From Sipunculus nudus (Eukaryota; Annelida; Sipuncula; Golfingiida; Sipunculidae): a stretch of 64,000 bases of DNA. The stretch covers positions 42,604,714 to 42,668,713 of the forward strand of contig CM049320.1 in assembly GCA_026874595.1 (NCBI GenBank), read 5' to 3'. Below the pieces are notes generated by a model that saw only the letters and a list, made by a program, of their open reading frames with translations, was not told where the DNA came from and did not search any database. How positions within the stretch are numbered: the stretch's first letter is position 1; each line of letters opens with the position of its first letter. This document shows, piece after piece, positions 38,262 to 51,741 of the stretch. Made by a program: the position numbers and the translations under genes.

Positions 38262-39445
38262 GATGTGTTGGAACGACACGAATGCCCCCGCCTGGGGCAA
38301 ATTAGAAACATTTGTTTAATTTTGTAAAAAGTTCAGGAGGTGTCGTATGGTCAAAAGAAGGTCAACGGGGACGAAACGCGAACTCGATCTGTAACTGGTC
38401 ATTATCTGCCCACACTAAAAAATCAGGGTGGTATCTGCAGGCATTGCGGAAAAAAATTCCGTAAATATGCATTTGTAATGAAAATTTCTATTTTTCATGA
38501 AACTTTCCATGTTCAGGAGCAGTCGAATGGTCAAAAGTAGGTCAACTGGGACAAAACAAAAACTTGATCTGTAGATGGTCATTATCTGCCCACACACCAA
38601 AAATCAAGCCCGTATCTGCAGTCATTGCGAAAAAAAGTCCGTACATGTGCACTTGTCATGAAAATTTATATTTTCTATAAAATTTTCTTTGTTAGGGCAC
38701 CGTCAAACAGTCAAAGGTAGGTCAACTTGGACAAAACGTGAACTCGATCTGTAACTGGTCATTATCTGCCCATGCTCTAAAAATCAGGCCAATATCTGCC
38801 GGCATTGCGCAAAAAGTCTGTACATGTGTATTTGTCATGAAAATTTCTATTTATCATGAACTTTTCTATGTTCAGGAGCCGTAAAACGGTCAAAAGTAGG
38901 TCAACTCGGACCAAGCGCAAACTCGATCTGTAACTGGTCAATATCTGCCCACACACCAAAAATCAGGCCAATATCTGCAGGCATTGCGAAAAAAAGGCCG
39001 TACATGTGTATTTGTCATGAAAATTTCTATTTTTCATGAAATTTTTTATGTTCAGGAGCCGTAAAATGGTCTAAAGTATGTCAACTGGGATGAAACGCAA
39101 ACTAGATCTGTAACTGGTCAAATCTGCCCACACGACAAAAAACAGGCCGATATCTGTAGACATTGCGAAAAAAAGTCCGTACATGTGTATTTGTCATGAA
39201 AATTTATATTTTTCCTGAAATCTTGTAAGTTTAGGAGCCGTAAAACGGTCAAAAGTAGGTCAACCGGGACGAAACGCGAACTCGATCTGTAACAGGTCAT
39301 TATCTGCCCACACACCAAAAATCAGGCCAATATCTGCAGGCATTGCGAAAAAAAGTCCGTACAACTGTTTGATTTCGGAATGACGGAATGACGGAAGGAC
39401 GGACATGGGTAAAACTATATGCCCCGGCCACTTTGTGGCGGGGAC
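38262..39445. repeat. Six-copy 180-bp tandem array inside a dispersed element
   Basis: Units start at about 38331, 38511, 38692, 38871, 39052 and 39231. Each holds GGTCAAAAGTAGGTCAACTG, CTCGATCTGTAACTGGTCAT, ATCTGCAGGCATTGCG and TTTGTCATGAAAATTT. Outer ends carry a GCCCCCGCCTGGGGC hairpin (38285) and CCCCGGCCACTTTGTGGCGGGG (39421), both able to fold. Non-coding. Confidence 0.8.
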
Positions 39446-39649
39446 ATAAAAATATATACCAACAGTATTAAATTTGTTGTTTCAGTACTGCAAATTGTCA
39501 TGGAATAAGCAGGTCTGATGCAAAATTGACAACTCTACCAGATAAAAAGAAAGCAGGTTGATATATTTCGATCAAAGCATTTAGTAAAGAAACCACTTCA
39601 GCCTTGGTTCGTTGCATTGTCATTCAGCAAAGATTTGATGGTAATCGAA

Positions 39650-40990
39650 ATCACCATAATATATTTTTTTCTTAAGTTCCATAATCACAATTCCACAAAG
39701 GAATAATTATTAGGGGCCATTCCTTTGTCCCCGCGTAGAAGACGCCCACTGGTATGCAGTTGTTCTGCCACTCGCCTGGTGAACCCGTGTTTCTGAACCA
39801 TGACAATGTTTTACATGAAACGTGCACGTATGAACAAACGACTGATAGTAGATTCAGGCGGGGGTTTCAAAGTCCCCAAGAAATTAAGGACCCTTAGAAG
39901 CGTGACCAATCCCCCCACCCCGAAAGGCTTCCTTTTGACAAAACTTTTTTTCAAACAACCCATAAATCGGCCAAACTATTAAACCATGGTTATAATGGAG
40001 AGATACTTCTGAATGTACAAAACATCAACATACCTGTAAACCTATAAAACGGTGATCGTGTTAAGGGTCCCAACTCTTTGTGTCTATTAAAAGATTCATG
40101 TGGACATGTGTTCCGCGCTTGAATTTAAAATCTTTACTTCCTTTTCATAGAGTAAAATTCCTTAACAGGCGATTTAATGGAAATGGGGTTCAGTGGGGAT
40201 TACAGGTCGCCTCCTGTAAAAGCGTGACGGGCGAAAAATGTTTCGCTGAACATTTGTAGAGGGTTAGGGTAAAGACATCAACAGTCTTTTTCATTTTTAA
40301 TAAGAATCACCACAATATATTTTATCTTAAAACCGTTATGACAAAGGACATTCCTTTCTCCCCGTGTGGAAGCCGCATATTCGTATTTATTTGTTCTGCC
40401 ACTCGCAAAGGGAACTCGTGTAACTGAAGAATGACAGTGTTCACACATGAAACGGATACACGTGAACACATGACTGATATTAAAGGAGATTCTGCTGGAG
40501 GTCTGTACGCCCTGACTACAGATTCTAGTTTGTTATCAATTTAAAGATGTACTGGTGATATTGTTTCATGTTTCACCATCCATACAAACAACGGATCTTT
40601 ACAAATATATGTGAACCCCCAACCCGAATGATTATTAAGTTGTGAGGCTTCTTTTAAAAAAAATGAAACACATGACTTGGCCGAACCATGGTTATAATGG
40701 AAAGATTTTTTTTTTAATATATAAAAATCAACATACCTGTAACCAATAAAAGAATTGTCAAACGGCGGTCACATCACTGGACTCTGTGCCTATAGTGTTG
40801 ACCAAACTGAAAAGCCCTCGCATTGAAAACGGAGTCATGAGGTCTTTGGATTAAAAACCTTTAGTTCCTTTTGAAATAGAAAACTCTTTTAGAGGAGTTA
40901 CGATGGATATGGGGGATCAAAGGAGATTATAGTGGACCCGCGTGACCGCGTATTGCACGGAAATGCTTTTTGGGCAGGACATGCGCGCTG
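39650..40990. repeat. Old tandem duplication of a ~650-bp block
   Basis: The blocks 39650-40245 and 40300-40990 share, in order, CATTCCTTT(G/C)TCCCCG, TTGTTCTGCCACTCGC, ATGAAACG, TATAATGGA(G/A)AGAT, ATCAACATACCTGTAA and CGCCTCCTG. Divergence is considerable. No coding sense was seen in either copy. Confidence 0.6.
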
Positions 40991-42179
40991 GCCACGGTCT
41001 TAACAGGCCAGTGAAGATCACCGAGACGCCTCCTGAAAAAGAGTCACAGGCGTGAAGGACCTTACAGCACAAAAGAAACAGGGGCACCTAATGGGAAAAT
41101 ATTAAAATTATTAATTATTCAGCTTGATAGGGCATAATCCCGCATAATAAAACAAACTTGACCTAAAACAGCACACCAACGATACGTCTGCCGAATTTGG
41201 AGAGTCAAATCAGAACAGAAGCAGGTAAACCGTGGTCTAGAAAAAAAACCCAACTCCGTATTAATTATATAGAAGATTGTCCCCGCAGTGACATAGTCGA
41301 TATGAGAATAAATAATTTTAAATGTACACATCATTTTGGGTGATTTTTGCGTGTTTTCCGACCTGAGTGGAGAGTTTACCGCCGAAAACAGCCAAACTGC
41401 CTTCGACAAATCCCGGAATGCGGCCTTGTGGTCATTCACAATTTAATCTAACGTCCATGCAGCACGGGATTAAGATTAGTGTACATGTGAGTCGACCTCT
41501 GTCGAGCTCGAACATGTCTCATTTTATCCATTTCATTACGCGGTTATTATAAATAAATGTTCATTTTTTTTTAATTTGATTTTATTCCCTTAATTAAATT
41601 ATTAATTTACCCATAATTGATAACATTTTAATTATATTTCATGAGGAAACCAAAGGTCAGCCCTATGATTTAGATAGGGAGTTTTTCCGTTATCACACTC
41701 TGTTGGGCCATAACACCGAAACTGCCCCCGCCCCCCCTTTTCGTCCGTGAATGAGAAGGCCTTTCCGTTAGCCTATCTTCGCGGAATCGAACCACGGTTT
41801 ATCTAAAGGACGAATCGTTACCGTTTATGCTGGTATAAAATCAACAATAACTGGCAGGTAAAGAATGCGCCAGAACTAAAAATGGCCTCGATATCATTAA
41901 ACTGTTAAATGGAACATCCCACGGTGCAGCACTGAGTGCACCTGTAAGGCCCCGTGAGGAGTTCGGGAGTGCAAGTGTGCCAGCGACGGGAGAGTGGTCA
42001 CAGTTGGCTATTAGCGGTAAACATCAGAGCTGCGTACAAGAAATAGACGATTCACTAATATTGTCAAGGACAGACTTACTATATTCATTACATCTTTTGG
42101 GCTCTTTGATAAGCTGAAAAAGCCCGTGGCTCAATGTAATATGTTTTAAGCGTTACCGAAATCACTATCTTCGTGATCT
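40991..42179. other. Non-coding spacer
   Basis: No gene, RNA or repeat family was recognised. Confidence 0.35.
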
Positions 42180-42754
42180 AATGGCCATCTACACACCGAT
42201 CATTGAAATCTCCAGCAATTATAACAGCCTTAGGACAGCCCTCAATCGCTGTCTCAAGCGTAGGTTCAAAATTTAGTAAAAATTTGTTTCGACTATCTGT
42301 ATTCTGTCCCGATGGCCGATATAGTGTTTACCAACCAATATGTACTTTGATTTTTCAAACGTAGGTCTAACCAAATCTGTTCTTGATTTTCTGCAATCAA
42401 ATCATTACGAATAATAATTGGTGATTCAATTAGACAATTAAGTATTGTGTGATCTAGCCACGTTTCACATATACACATAATAGATACATGTCCACTCTTT
42501 GCCAGCAATTTCAGTACCCCGAGTATGTCGTTAGCCAACAGACTCCTCACATATACATGCAATATACTAAACTGGCAAAATATGTCCACTCTCGTTTGCC
42601 CTGGATTCAAATGAATGTCTCCTGATAGACGTAAAATGAATCTCACAATGGCTATCAAATGAAAGAACTGCCTATAGGAAACACTGAATTGATGGCAAAC
42701 AATATGACACATTACCAGAGCGGATACCGCATTACCTAATATTAACCTATTCAC
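42180..42754 (-). mobile_element. LINE endonuclease fragment (ORF2 N-terminus)
   Basis: The minus strand reads LSGDIHLNPGQT, FSILHVYVRSLLANDILGVL, CICETWLDHTILN and, further on, PKAVIIAGDFNDRC. These are the start of a non-LTR ORF2: the GDIHLNPGPT leader, the endonuclease SETWL block and the GDFN motif. Only this N-terminal part is present here, and the frame breaks before the GDFN block. Confidence 0.75.
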
Positions 42755-43949
42755 AGTATGTCATTAATATTTCCATGGTAACATGATGAAGTATTGCATA
42801 AGCGCCATATATTCAATTTCGACTAGTAGAATGCATAAATATAAGCCACAAAAGAGTTTCTACTTCTGTCCCCGGTGACCAATATATTTACTATATATCG
42901 TAAACAGCAAACACGATACTAAATTTTGACAACAGACAGATTTGTAAAGTCAAACACGCACCGCGTTGTATATGTGTGATATAATAGTATGTGCACTAGA
43001 GTGATATACAAACATTGAAGTGATAAATGAATCAAGTAAAACTAAAATATTTGAGAGTATAATATCCATAGGCCCGCAGGCCACACAGTGCAATAAAATA
43101 GTAACAAAATATTGAATATCTAGATTCCATTGTCTATGATCTATCTATATAAAAGCTCGAACTACTTTATTCGGGTCAATGCATCAGCGTCTCGACCTTT
43201 ACAACGGAATTCATTTAAATGGGCAAAGTCATGTACCTGAATGATACAGGATTGAAAAAGCTTAAAAACATCAGCAACTTTAAGAATTCGTGGATGAAAA
43301 TAGTGGATTAAAAAAGTGGATTGAAACAGTTACAAAATATGAAATATGTAGTCAATTGTGTATGGACTGTACACAAGATCAAACGCCTTTATTTGGGTCA
43401 GTACATTGAGTTACCGACTTAACTTTCACAAATGAATTTATTTATATAACCCTAGTTGTGATAACTGATTTTAAGTAGCTTAAAATATTTGCAACTCTAA
43501 GAAATCATGGGCTTTAGGCTAGAATGTAATGACCCATTATAATCCGTATATACCTATATGAACACCATGCGCACGTTTTTAATTTACCCTTTTCATTTTT
43601 TATGGTTTTTGCTGCCAATGGCAGTCATATATGGAGTGAACATTTGTCACACTCCTGAAAAAAAAACAAGACACAGGATTTTTCTACTAATTTCCCGAAT
43701 GTAACTAAAGTGATAGGTGAATGATTATACAATTCGGCGATATTAACTTGAACATGTACTTCAATGATAAAAAGTCTTGATGAAGTGATTGAAAATATAA
43801 TAATATATTGAATGAACGTTGAACAGGTATTTTTATTACATTTTATACCGTTCTGATCCTGTTTTAATAACTCTGAAAGTCCGTGACACCGAGCCAGTAT
43901 TTAGTAGTAATACCGGACTGACTACATCGATGCCACGATTTTATTTTTC
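42755..43949. other. Non-coding spacer
   Basis: No gene was recognised. Two short diverged segments with TCTATGATC/TATATAAAAGCTCGAAC and AGATCAAACGCCTTTATTTGGG (43140 and 43376) look like old duplicates. Confidence 0.35.
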
Positions 43950-44031
43950 CACGATACCGTTCATCCGAACGTCCGTTTTTCCGAACAAAAACATTGTCCC
44001 CCGAGATGTTCGGATGAACGGCGCTCCACTG
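43950..44031. mobile_element. Tigger/pogo-like terminus fragment
   Basis: Read on the minus strand the end is TA|CAGTGGAGCGCCGTTCATCC, followed by GAACATCTC and inverted GTTCGGA...TCCGAAC strings. CAGTGGA(G/A)C(G/C)CCGTT(T/C)ATCCGAAC is a typical Tigger end. Only about 80 bases remain; the other end was not found. Confidence 0.6.
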
Positions 44032-44328
44032 TAATGTGTAAACAACTACAGCAATATGATTATTTAATGACGCTGAATTTTATTAGGAAATTTCAGGAGT
44101 AATGACCACCCCCCCCCCCACACAAACACACACACACACACTTCTCAGTTACAAGTCAATATGGTTCAGAAGAGAAGAAAATCCGGAAGTCTGGAAATAA
44201 TGTAGCCAACTCATCAGCAGTAGTTATCACTTTAATAGTTTCATTTTGTAGTCGTATAAATACTTTCCCATCAGATGTCCATGTATCTTTGATTTTTGTG
44301 TGTCGTTTCAAATGGCGGGCATGGTAAT

Positions 44329-44948
44329 CTAGGCTTGCTTTGCTTTTGTCGAGTCCTCAGATACTGAAATTGTCAGCTGTCTTTTGTCGGTGCCCAGATT
44401 CTTGATAGCTTGGAAGATTTTCTTTTTTGCGTTGTGATTTGTCAGTTTCACTAAAAGTGGACCACGTTTGGCGTCCGATTCTAAGTTTGGCTTGCCAACT
44501 CGATGAAATCGACAATAGTCACTGTCGAACATATTCAGATTTAAGTGATTTGAAAACTGCTCCCGTGTTTTGACGACTAGATTTTCGAAATTCTTACACA
44601 GTTGCGAAGTCTGTACTGCTGCTGCTCGTCCAGAGCATTGTGAAAGAGTTTCAATTCTGTATTTACCTTTGCCAGATTTTTCTCGCAAGATTCTAACTGG
44701 CCTTTCACTCATGTGATCTCAAGCTGTTGGTCGCTTATCAGTTTCTGTTGGTCAGCTAATTATAATTTCAGCTCTTGTCTGCTGTTTAAGTAAGCTGCTT
44801 GTAGCTGAAGAAACTCAGCAAGCACTCCAACAGTTAGGGGTGCATCCGGATTTAAAGTTTCAAAAGCTGCTCTAACTGTGTGCTGCTGTTGTTCAAGCAT
44901 GGCGGGTTTAGATTTATTTTCCTGAAGTTTAGGAGTGTCAGGTGACAA
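44329..44948 (-). mobile_element. LINE ORF1 fragment
   Basis: Two adjacent minus-strand frames encode a Gln/Leu-rich segment (FLQLQAAYLNSRQEL) and then a block with CRFHRVGKPN, GPLLVKLTNHNAKKKIFQ and ISVSEDSTKAKQ. HRVG, a P(L/I)(L/I)VKL(T/S)N strand and ISEDxT are hallmarks of the RRM-like part of LINE ORF1 proteins that bind their own RNA. A break separates the two frames. It may belong to the ORF2 piece at 42.2-42.75 kb, same strand and in the right order, with other DNA between. Confidence 0.6.
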
Positions 44949-45289
44949 TGAACTGTCTTGAGTTTCTAATACGTTTATTGTACAGCCTTAATGGGGAATC
45001 ACATGGTAGTTTGTTCGGCTCATTCATGACACATGCAAAAGTACGACATGAAGTATTCTGCCTTCCTCAGTGTGTTTATCGGGTTTAAGTCCTTGAGATA
45101 CCATAATTGTGAAGACAATCATCATAATGCAAGTCACTCTATATGGCTCTAGAATCACAAAATTATGTCAATTCATGCTTGCACTGTGAGGCCCTAGCCC
45201 AAGTTCAAATGTTATCTAGTACATTGTGTAAATGAAAAGCGCCACTTATGTGCATGTTTGTTACATACATTAATCATATATTGTAATCC

Positions 45290-46200
45290 GTCTTGGGAAA
45301 AAGGGCTTTAAATCAATGTCATCAGCCTGTGGCGGGGAACCAGAAAATTTAAGGTCAATTCGAGTTCTATATCCGGATTGACGAAGTTCAACTAATAGGT
45401 CGTTATGTACAGCGAATAAATCCATGGGGAGAGTACACCACCCTGCTCACAGACTGTCCCGCTGGAAACCATGTACTCACCATGTACTCACCATTTCACC
45501 ACCGTAAGAGACCGCAATTTCCATAGCTGTATATGCATTCATTATTAGTTTCCACATCTTTCCTCAAATTCCATAATCATATAACTTACTGAACAGTCTT
45601 GAATGCCAAACTCGGTCAAAGGCCTTATAACTGTCCAGAAAACAAGAATATACTTTCGATCTTCACTCAGTAGAAAAACTAACGGTCTCCTGAAGTACAA
45701 ACGACGGATGATTCGCGCTTAGGCCTTTTCGGAATGCACGCTGCATAGGGTCGGAAAAAAAACATACTCCTGATCAGATGTTTGTTAATACAATTTTATT
45801 CTGGATAGAATGATAAACTCTAAAAGCTTATAAAGACAGGGGAGAGGGGTAATACCCCTGTAGCGATCTGGGTTTGACATTTTTTTGCAGGAGTTTGAGC
45901 AAAGATATAATGACAAATCGATTATACCACGGGGTATTAAATCTTCATAAAGAATCCAGTTAAAAGCAATGTTAAAAAGGAAAAAAATTGTTACCATATT
46001 TGATATGTTCATCAAGCCATCGCATCCTGTTGCCTTTCCTGCTTTCAGAGATTTCATAAACTTCTTCCTCAGTATTGTTATTGTCCATTATTGGACAAAA
46101 TAAATTGTTAGATTCGGATTTGCGTTGATACAGTGCCTCCTCCATTTTATCTCTAAAAATGTTATCAAGGAGTGTCATGGGGGTATAAAGCGAATGAAAA
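45290..46200 (-). mobile_element. LINE reverse transcriptase fragment
   Basis: Minus-strand text runs KSLKAGKATGCDGLMN, a repeated EHIKYGNNFFPF-like bridge, LFNWILYEDLIPRGI, NPDRYRGITPLPCLYKLLE, QRAFRKGLSANHPSFVLQET and SFLDSYKAFDRVWH. This is RT blocks 0-4 of a non-LTR element. Stops and frameshifts interrupt it. It lies 5' of the ORF1 piece on the same strand, so it belongs to a different insertion or a rearranged one. Confidence 0.75.
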
Positions 46201-49200
46201 TGGTCTGCCCAAGCATTAGCTGAATCTACAGGATTCCTATATGTAATATCTCAAAACTTAATTGGGGTAAGTAGATCGCGACCTTAAGTTAATTGTTTTA
46301 CCACGCCGGGCTCGTCGAATATGCGACCATAATTTATCTATGTCAACATCTGAACCTTGATCAATGCTTTCGAACAGTTCCAAATCCTTATTTGGAAGGT
46401 TTTGCCTTGTCTGTCGCCGAAGAGCCCTTTAAACAGATTTGTATTTTACGTATGAATCAGATTTCATGCCTTTTGGGCGACCATCATGTATCCAACAATG
46501 GCAACTCAGAGACAATGTTATGTCTTTAGCCTCTTAAATTAGCTGAATGAAGACATACATTACCAGCGTTTACTCACCTAGTTTATATCAGCCAGCACCG
46601 TCACACAAGTGCCAGGATCCCCGGGAGTATTCCATAAACTAACTAACAAGGGAGCATATGTAAAATGCAAGGACATACGGTTATATATGATAATATGTAT
46701 ATGTATGTAAGCCCAACATACAACAATATGTCCATAACAGATATGACTTTGTTCTGTAAACAGTTTACTTTTCTATAAAGAAGGTACGCATTGCGTACCA
46801 TATGCTCCAAAGGGTTGCCGTCACCAAAATCCCCTTTATGGTTTTTGGATCCCGTATTGCATGAGCTCAGTAGTGCACAAGTAGCATTGGTTCAAAGATT
46901 GTCAAAGATGCAAAGTACAAATTATAGGGATCTTCCTCTCCAACAATACAGGGTCGAATTATTCCACATTAATTGTCAGAATGCTACATTTTAGCTGTTA
47001 TATTCGCGTTTCGATGCATACTCTTTTAAAGTTACATACATGAAAGTTAGGTTCCTTTCAAAGCCTATTTTATCAACTAGATGTATATAATCGCCATGCT
47101 TCAAACAAAGCCTCCCCGGACCTCTCTTTTCCCTCCCCGGGGCCAGCAACTGAGCGATAATGGGGTATATGGTATAGAGTGTAAGACTTTGGGAATAAGG
47201 TCAAGGTAAAAACATGACATATATGACTAATACTTATATTAGAACATATTAAACTTTGAAATTTAGCTATATTGGAGATCTAGCCCAAACGGAAAATGTA
47301 GGAAAAAAAAAAGAAACCTTTGCCTGCCAATGAACCACGCTGATGTTAAATCGATGTATTTGTTTTTGTTCTAAGAGGTTCGCTCCCTGATCTAATGACT
47401 GTCAATGTAAGACAGACATGAAATTTTACTCTCTCTAAATATGCAAAACAGCTCTGTAAAACCAGACAGTACTGATGAAAATGAATCAGTTCACATACAT
47501 TTCTAAAGAGAAACATGCAAACACGAATGTAATTAGTCTACAAGTGTAGCAAGTCTATGAAAAATTATAGCCCACCCAGGATCAACGTGGATGAGGTTTG
47601 ATATGTGTCATCATGTACTGAATGTCATGTCAAAAGTTTACTCATGTAGAACGAGTGTAAAAGGCACCATTGCCAATAAAAAAACTTTTATTTTGGGGAT
47701 TCCTTTCCTTCAGGTATTAAACTGCTGGAAATAATGCCTTCAAGCAACATATCTAAAAGGAACCATTTATATAACGATGAAAATGTTAATAAAAATATAA
47801 TGGAATAATTCTTTAATAAAAATTAGTTTGCTCAGTGAGTATAATTATCAGACGGACGGCGGAACGAAGCAATAGCTTGCAGGTGAGCTAACAAGACAGG
47901 TCCCCCGTGTTACAATTCAGCTGTTGGCGCATGTTCAAGGTCTGAGAAAACTACCTCGGAATTTTCCGCTGCTGCATGCAGGTGATATTCTAGTTGGTCC
48001 GCGCTTTAAGCTTCATTTATTCATCTGTACACTCGAGCACTTGATACCACAGTGTACCAGAGGTTACATCTGATTTTATTCATCGTCATTTGTCTATTTA
48101 GTCGCCATCTTTCACTACATGTGCGTGTAAACTAATTCATTATATATAAGGGTTTTCTACATGAAGTGATCTGCATGGCATGCTTATATGCCTATGCGTG
48201 TGTGTTGGGATTAGTCATTTAATCGATATATACATGAAATGTACACTTCACCTTAAAACATAATGGAATCATACCTGCATATCGTCTTGTTGAGATAAAC
48301 GAAGATCTGTTCGTTTCAGGGCGCTTATATGTATGGGTGTCCGGAACTTTGATATGTTTGATATATAGGTGTTTCATGAATTGGTATCACTGAGCCCTCG
48401 AATGTTTGTTGCGAAAAAAAATTTCATCCTATACATTTTCACTACCCGTGACCAACACACAGTGACTATTTGATCTAGTCCTAATGCAGGCTTTTCTTAT
48501 AATTCTAATTCGCCAGGTGCAGTATCAAAATTGATTTTACAAAGAAACATTAAATTGTGTACCTTTTTTTAAAAAAAAGTATGAACAATTAATTTTCATA
48601 TTAATGAGCTATTTTAAGAAGAATATATTTGTGCTGTGCCAATTAATAGATTATATCGATATATTGATTGTTTTCCTTCATAATCAATTAAATTAATTGC
48701 ATTTTTGCATAATCGATCATAAATGATTATGTATGCACATAAAGAAGTATAATTATCCAGAAAGACGGGACACAAAGAAGTGAACAGCATTAAGACTTAA
48801 CCTTGCCCAGCAAACAAGTGTCAACAAAGTGGCAAATAAGCCTGCCTATCTGTTAGCCTTATTTGAAAGTCAGACTGGATTTACTCGGTCAACATTGAAG
48901 GTATAATTCTACACAGTTGAGTTCACGTTAATATGGAAGGTATATATAATGATCGATTAACAATCGTCCACCGGTAGTTTTCTTCTTTAAATCTTGCGAT
49001 GCAAGTCGGGGTAGTCTCACTCCGCCAAATGTTTGTCAAACAAGAGTGTACGAATATATTAAAGATTTATGAATCGGTTAAACACTCGGAATAATCAAGC
49101 ACGAACAAAGAAAATGTGTTTATCACAGGACCTACAGCGTGGTTGTACTGTTACCAAACAGACATTTCTACAGGGTTTATACCATCCACACGCAGGTATT

Positions 49201-51741
49201 GGTCAGACACGTGTGAATAATCTATCATCTGAACAAATGTTCATGTCGCAAGAGTAAATTAACAAATATATCAGCAAAACACGTTGCATTATGAGTATTG
49301 ATTGCCCCGCCCCATTCAACATCATCGGGGATATATTCATATGCACCTGATGACACCATTTTCTTTGCCTGATTGAACACCGACATAAATCTGGGACTGG
49401 AGGTACGGCACTTGCTTTTACAGTTGTAAACGCTGTAAATCAATATATAAACCAGCCAGTAGTCTGCTAGCGAGCTTAGAGTAAAACACTGCGCACGCTA
49501 ACAGGAAGTACTGAGTAAATTGTCTGTCATTACCGTGGTCGGCAAAGTATTGCATAAGCTAGACCTCACAATAGTAGCATATTGCATCAGCCGCGGTTCA
49601 TTCATTATTGATTGATGTTATCTTGGTAGTCTCGGGTTGCCCGGATATCCTCCATGGTGCGCACGTGAGTACTATAGTAATATATATTTATCGTTTCATA
49701 AGATGTTCAAATTTCCCGACACATAGTACGTAGTACTTCCAAAATGATATGTTAACATCATTACGGCCAAGATAGCCTGTTACTGTTGGTAAAAAGGTAA
49801 GCTTAACTTTTTTTGAGAGCAAAGGGAAAATTCCAGCAAAAGGCAAAACCTGGCCGTCAATCAATCATATTAATTATAAAGCTGTGTATCTTGCCGCTAA
49901 CCAAAGATAAATCTCATATTTCTGCCTGTTGTATCTGCGATTATTGTTAGATGAAGGGCGTTTCCTTTTGAAGACGTTTCCATTGAAAAAATATATACGA
50001 AAGAAAGATAAAATATCGGTGTCCAGTAACAGTTCCCAGTCATTTATACGAAACCATATTGGTCGTCATTTGTCACCAGTTTCAGAACATAACCCTGAAA
50101 GTTATCCGAGATTTTTCTTCTTCAAAAAGGAAGAGTTCTGTTCAAAAGCCCGAGCGCCTTGGTTACTTTTTTATCATTAAAGATATATATATTTTCCAAT
50201 ATAGTTGCTAACGATTTATTTATTTCAGGATCTCACTTTCGTGTAAGTTAACATAACGGTTTGTATTCTGTCGAAAAACATTACCCTCAAACTTTCTTTC
50301 TATTAAATTACCAAACCGCACAGTATATAGTCCTCTAAAAAAGTAAAGAACGTAAATCTTAACCGGTCGTTTATCGACTAGGTGAGGAGTTTTGAAATTT
50401 TGGATTATAAAGTCTTTCTCTTCTGGCTCTGCCATATCATTAAGGTCTGCATGATAATTAGGAGCTTATGGCCTCTTATAGGCAAGTGAACACGAGAGAC
50501 AAATGTACATTAGTTATTTAAGACAAACAGTTTGGGGACTAAAAAAATCTCCTTTCTCTAGTTTTAAAGGGAGATAAAGCAAAAAAACGCAGTTACATTT
50601 AGTGTTACAAGTCACTACAGGTTTGTGCCTTGAATATCACGGCCATGTGGCTATATAGCGACCAGTGTCGACAACTGATCGTTTGGTATATGGACAGATG
50701 ATAACAAATTCCTGGCTACGACATGTCTATTAGTTCTAACATTGAACAAGTGAAGTTAGTGTGGTGGATTATCATTGTAAAGCTATGTAGCAGCTCGCAG
50801 AGTTATTGTCAGCTTGACATTATATTTCAATAAATATATCACGGTTATTGCTTAAGCAAACACCTATATGTAATTGTCAGTTTCGTATCTCAAAGAATCC
50901 CTGTAGTTTCATATTGTTTTTATAAGAATATCACTTTAGAGGATTCTGCCCATCAACCTCGGGCTCCAATACCCCTTCGTCCCAAAATTTTGAATGCCCC
51001 TTGTTATATAATGTTAACAGTATTTCTTTCTATATTTAATCTGTCCTGAACCGCTGGTAGGGTCTGACATTTTTATCTGTATCTAATCTATTCTAAAGTC
51101 ATGATAGGGTCTGTTGTTTTTTTTCTGCATTTAATATGTTCTAAAGCGCTGGTACGGTCTGAAATTGGACATATAATTAATTTGTTCTAAAGCGCTGCAT
51201 GGTAGGGTCTGACTTTTGACATTATTTGGCCATCCTTTACTTAGAGTGTAGGTACGCCTTTATCGTTGCGAATAAAATTAAGTAAATTGTCTATTTTTTT
51301 CGGAAGACCGAACACTTAAATTATGTTATCCGACAGTACAGCCCGCTCATCACGTAGTATATCTTTGTCAAAAATGTTATTCGTTAAAAAATAAAAATCC
51401 TGGGACCGCCTGACCAACTAAAAACATTCAAACAACACTCTACACTCCGGGGGTATAAAAAATGGACATTTATACAGCTTATTTATTAATCAACATCATT
51501 TGTAGAAAACCAAGGCAGCGACGAATTGACTACACATTTTAAATACAGTACAAAAATTGCAGAAGATGAGTTATTCGTCATTGTTAACTGGTTCTTCTTT
51601 TTTAAGGTAAGCCGTATGGGTTTACGCATTGCTGCAGCAGAAATCCCATTGGTCACTGTGAGCGATATACACATATATTGATACAACTATCTCTTTCCGT
51701 TCAAAAAGTAACTTGACGTAATTTGTTATATCAGAGACACG
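46201..51741. other. Intergenic region upstream of the SLC1 gene
   Basis: No supported gene. Seen: a dispersed-repeat end near 47850-47900 (GACGGACGGCGG then CAGGTGAGCTAA) and four diverged ~65-bp units at about 51040-51215 (TTCTAAAGCGCTGGTAGGGTCTGA). The SLC1 promoter and any 5' UTR exons probably lie here. TTGTTATATCAG directly before the start codon could be a 5' UTR acceptor. Confidence 0.4.

Noticed and set aside
50220-50435. 71-codon minus-strand frame starting MAEPEEKDFIIQNFKTPHL
   Set aside because: It reads plausibly like a protein start, but I found no adjoining exon, family or homologous copy; not enough to call a gene.
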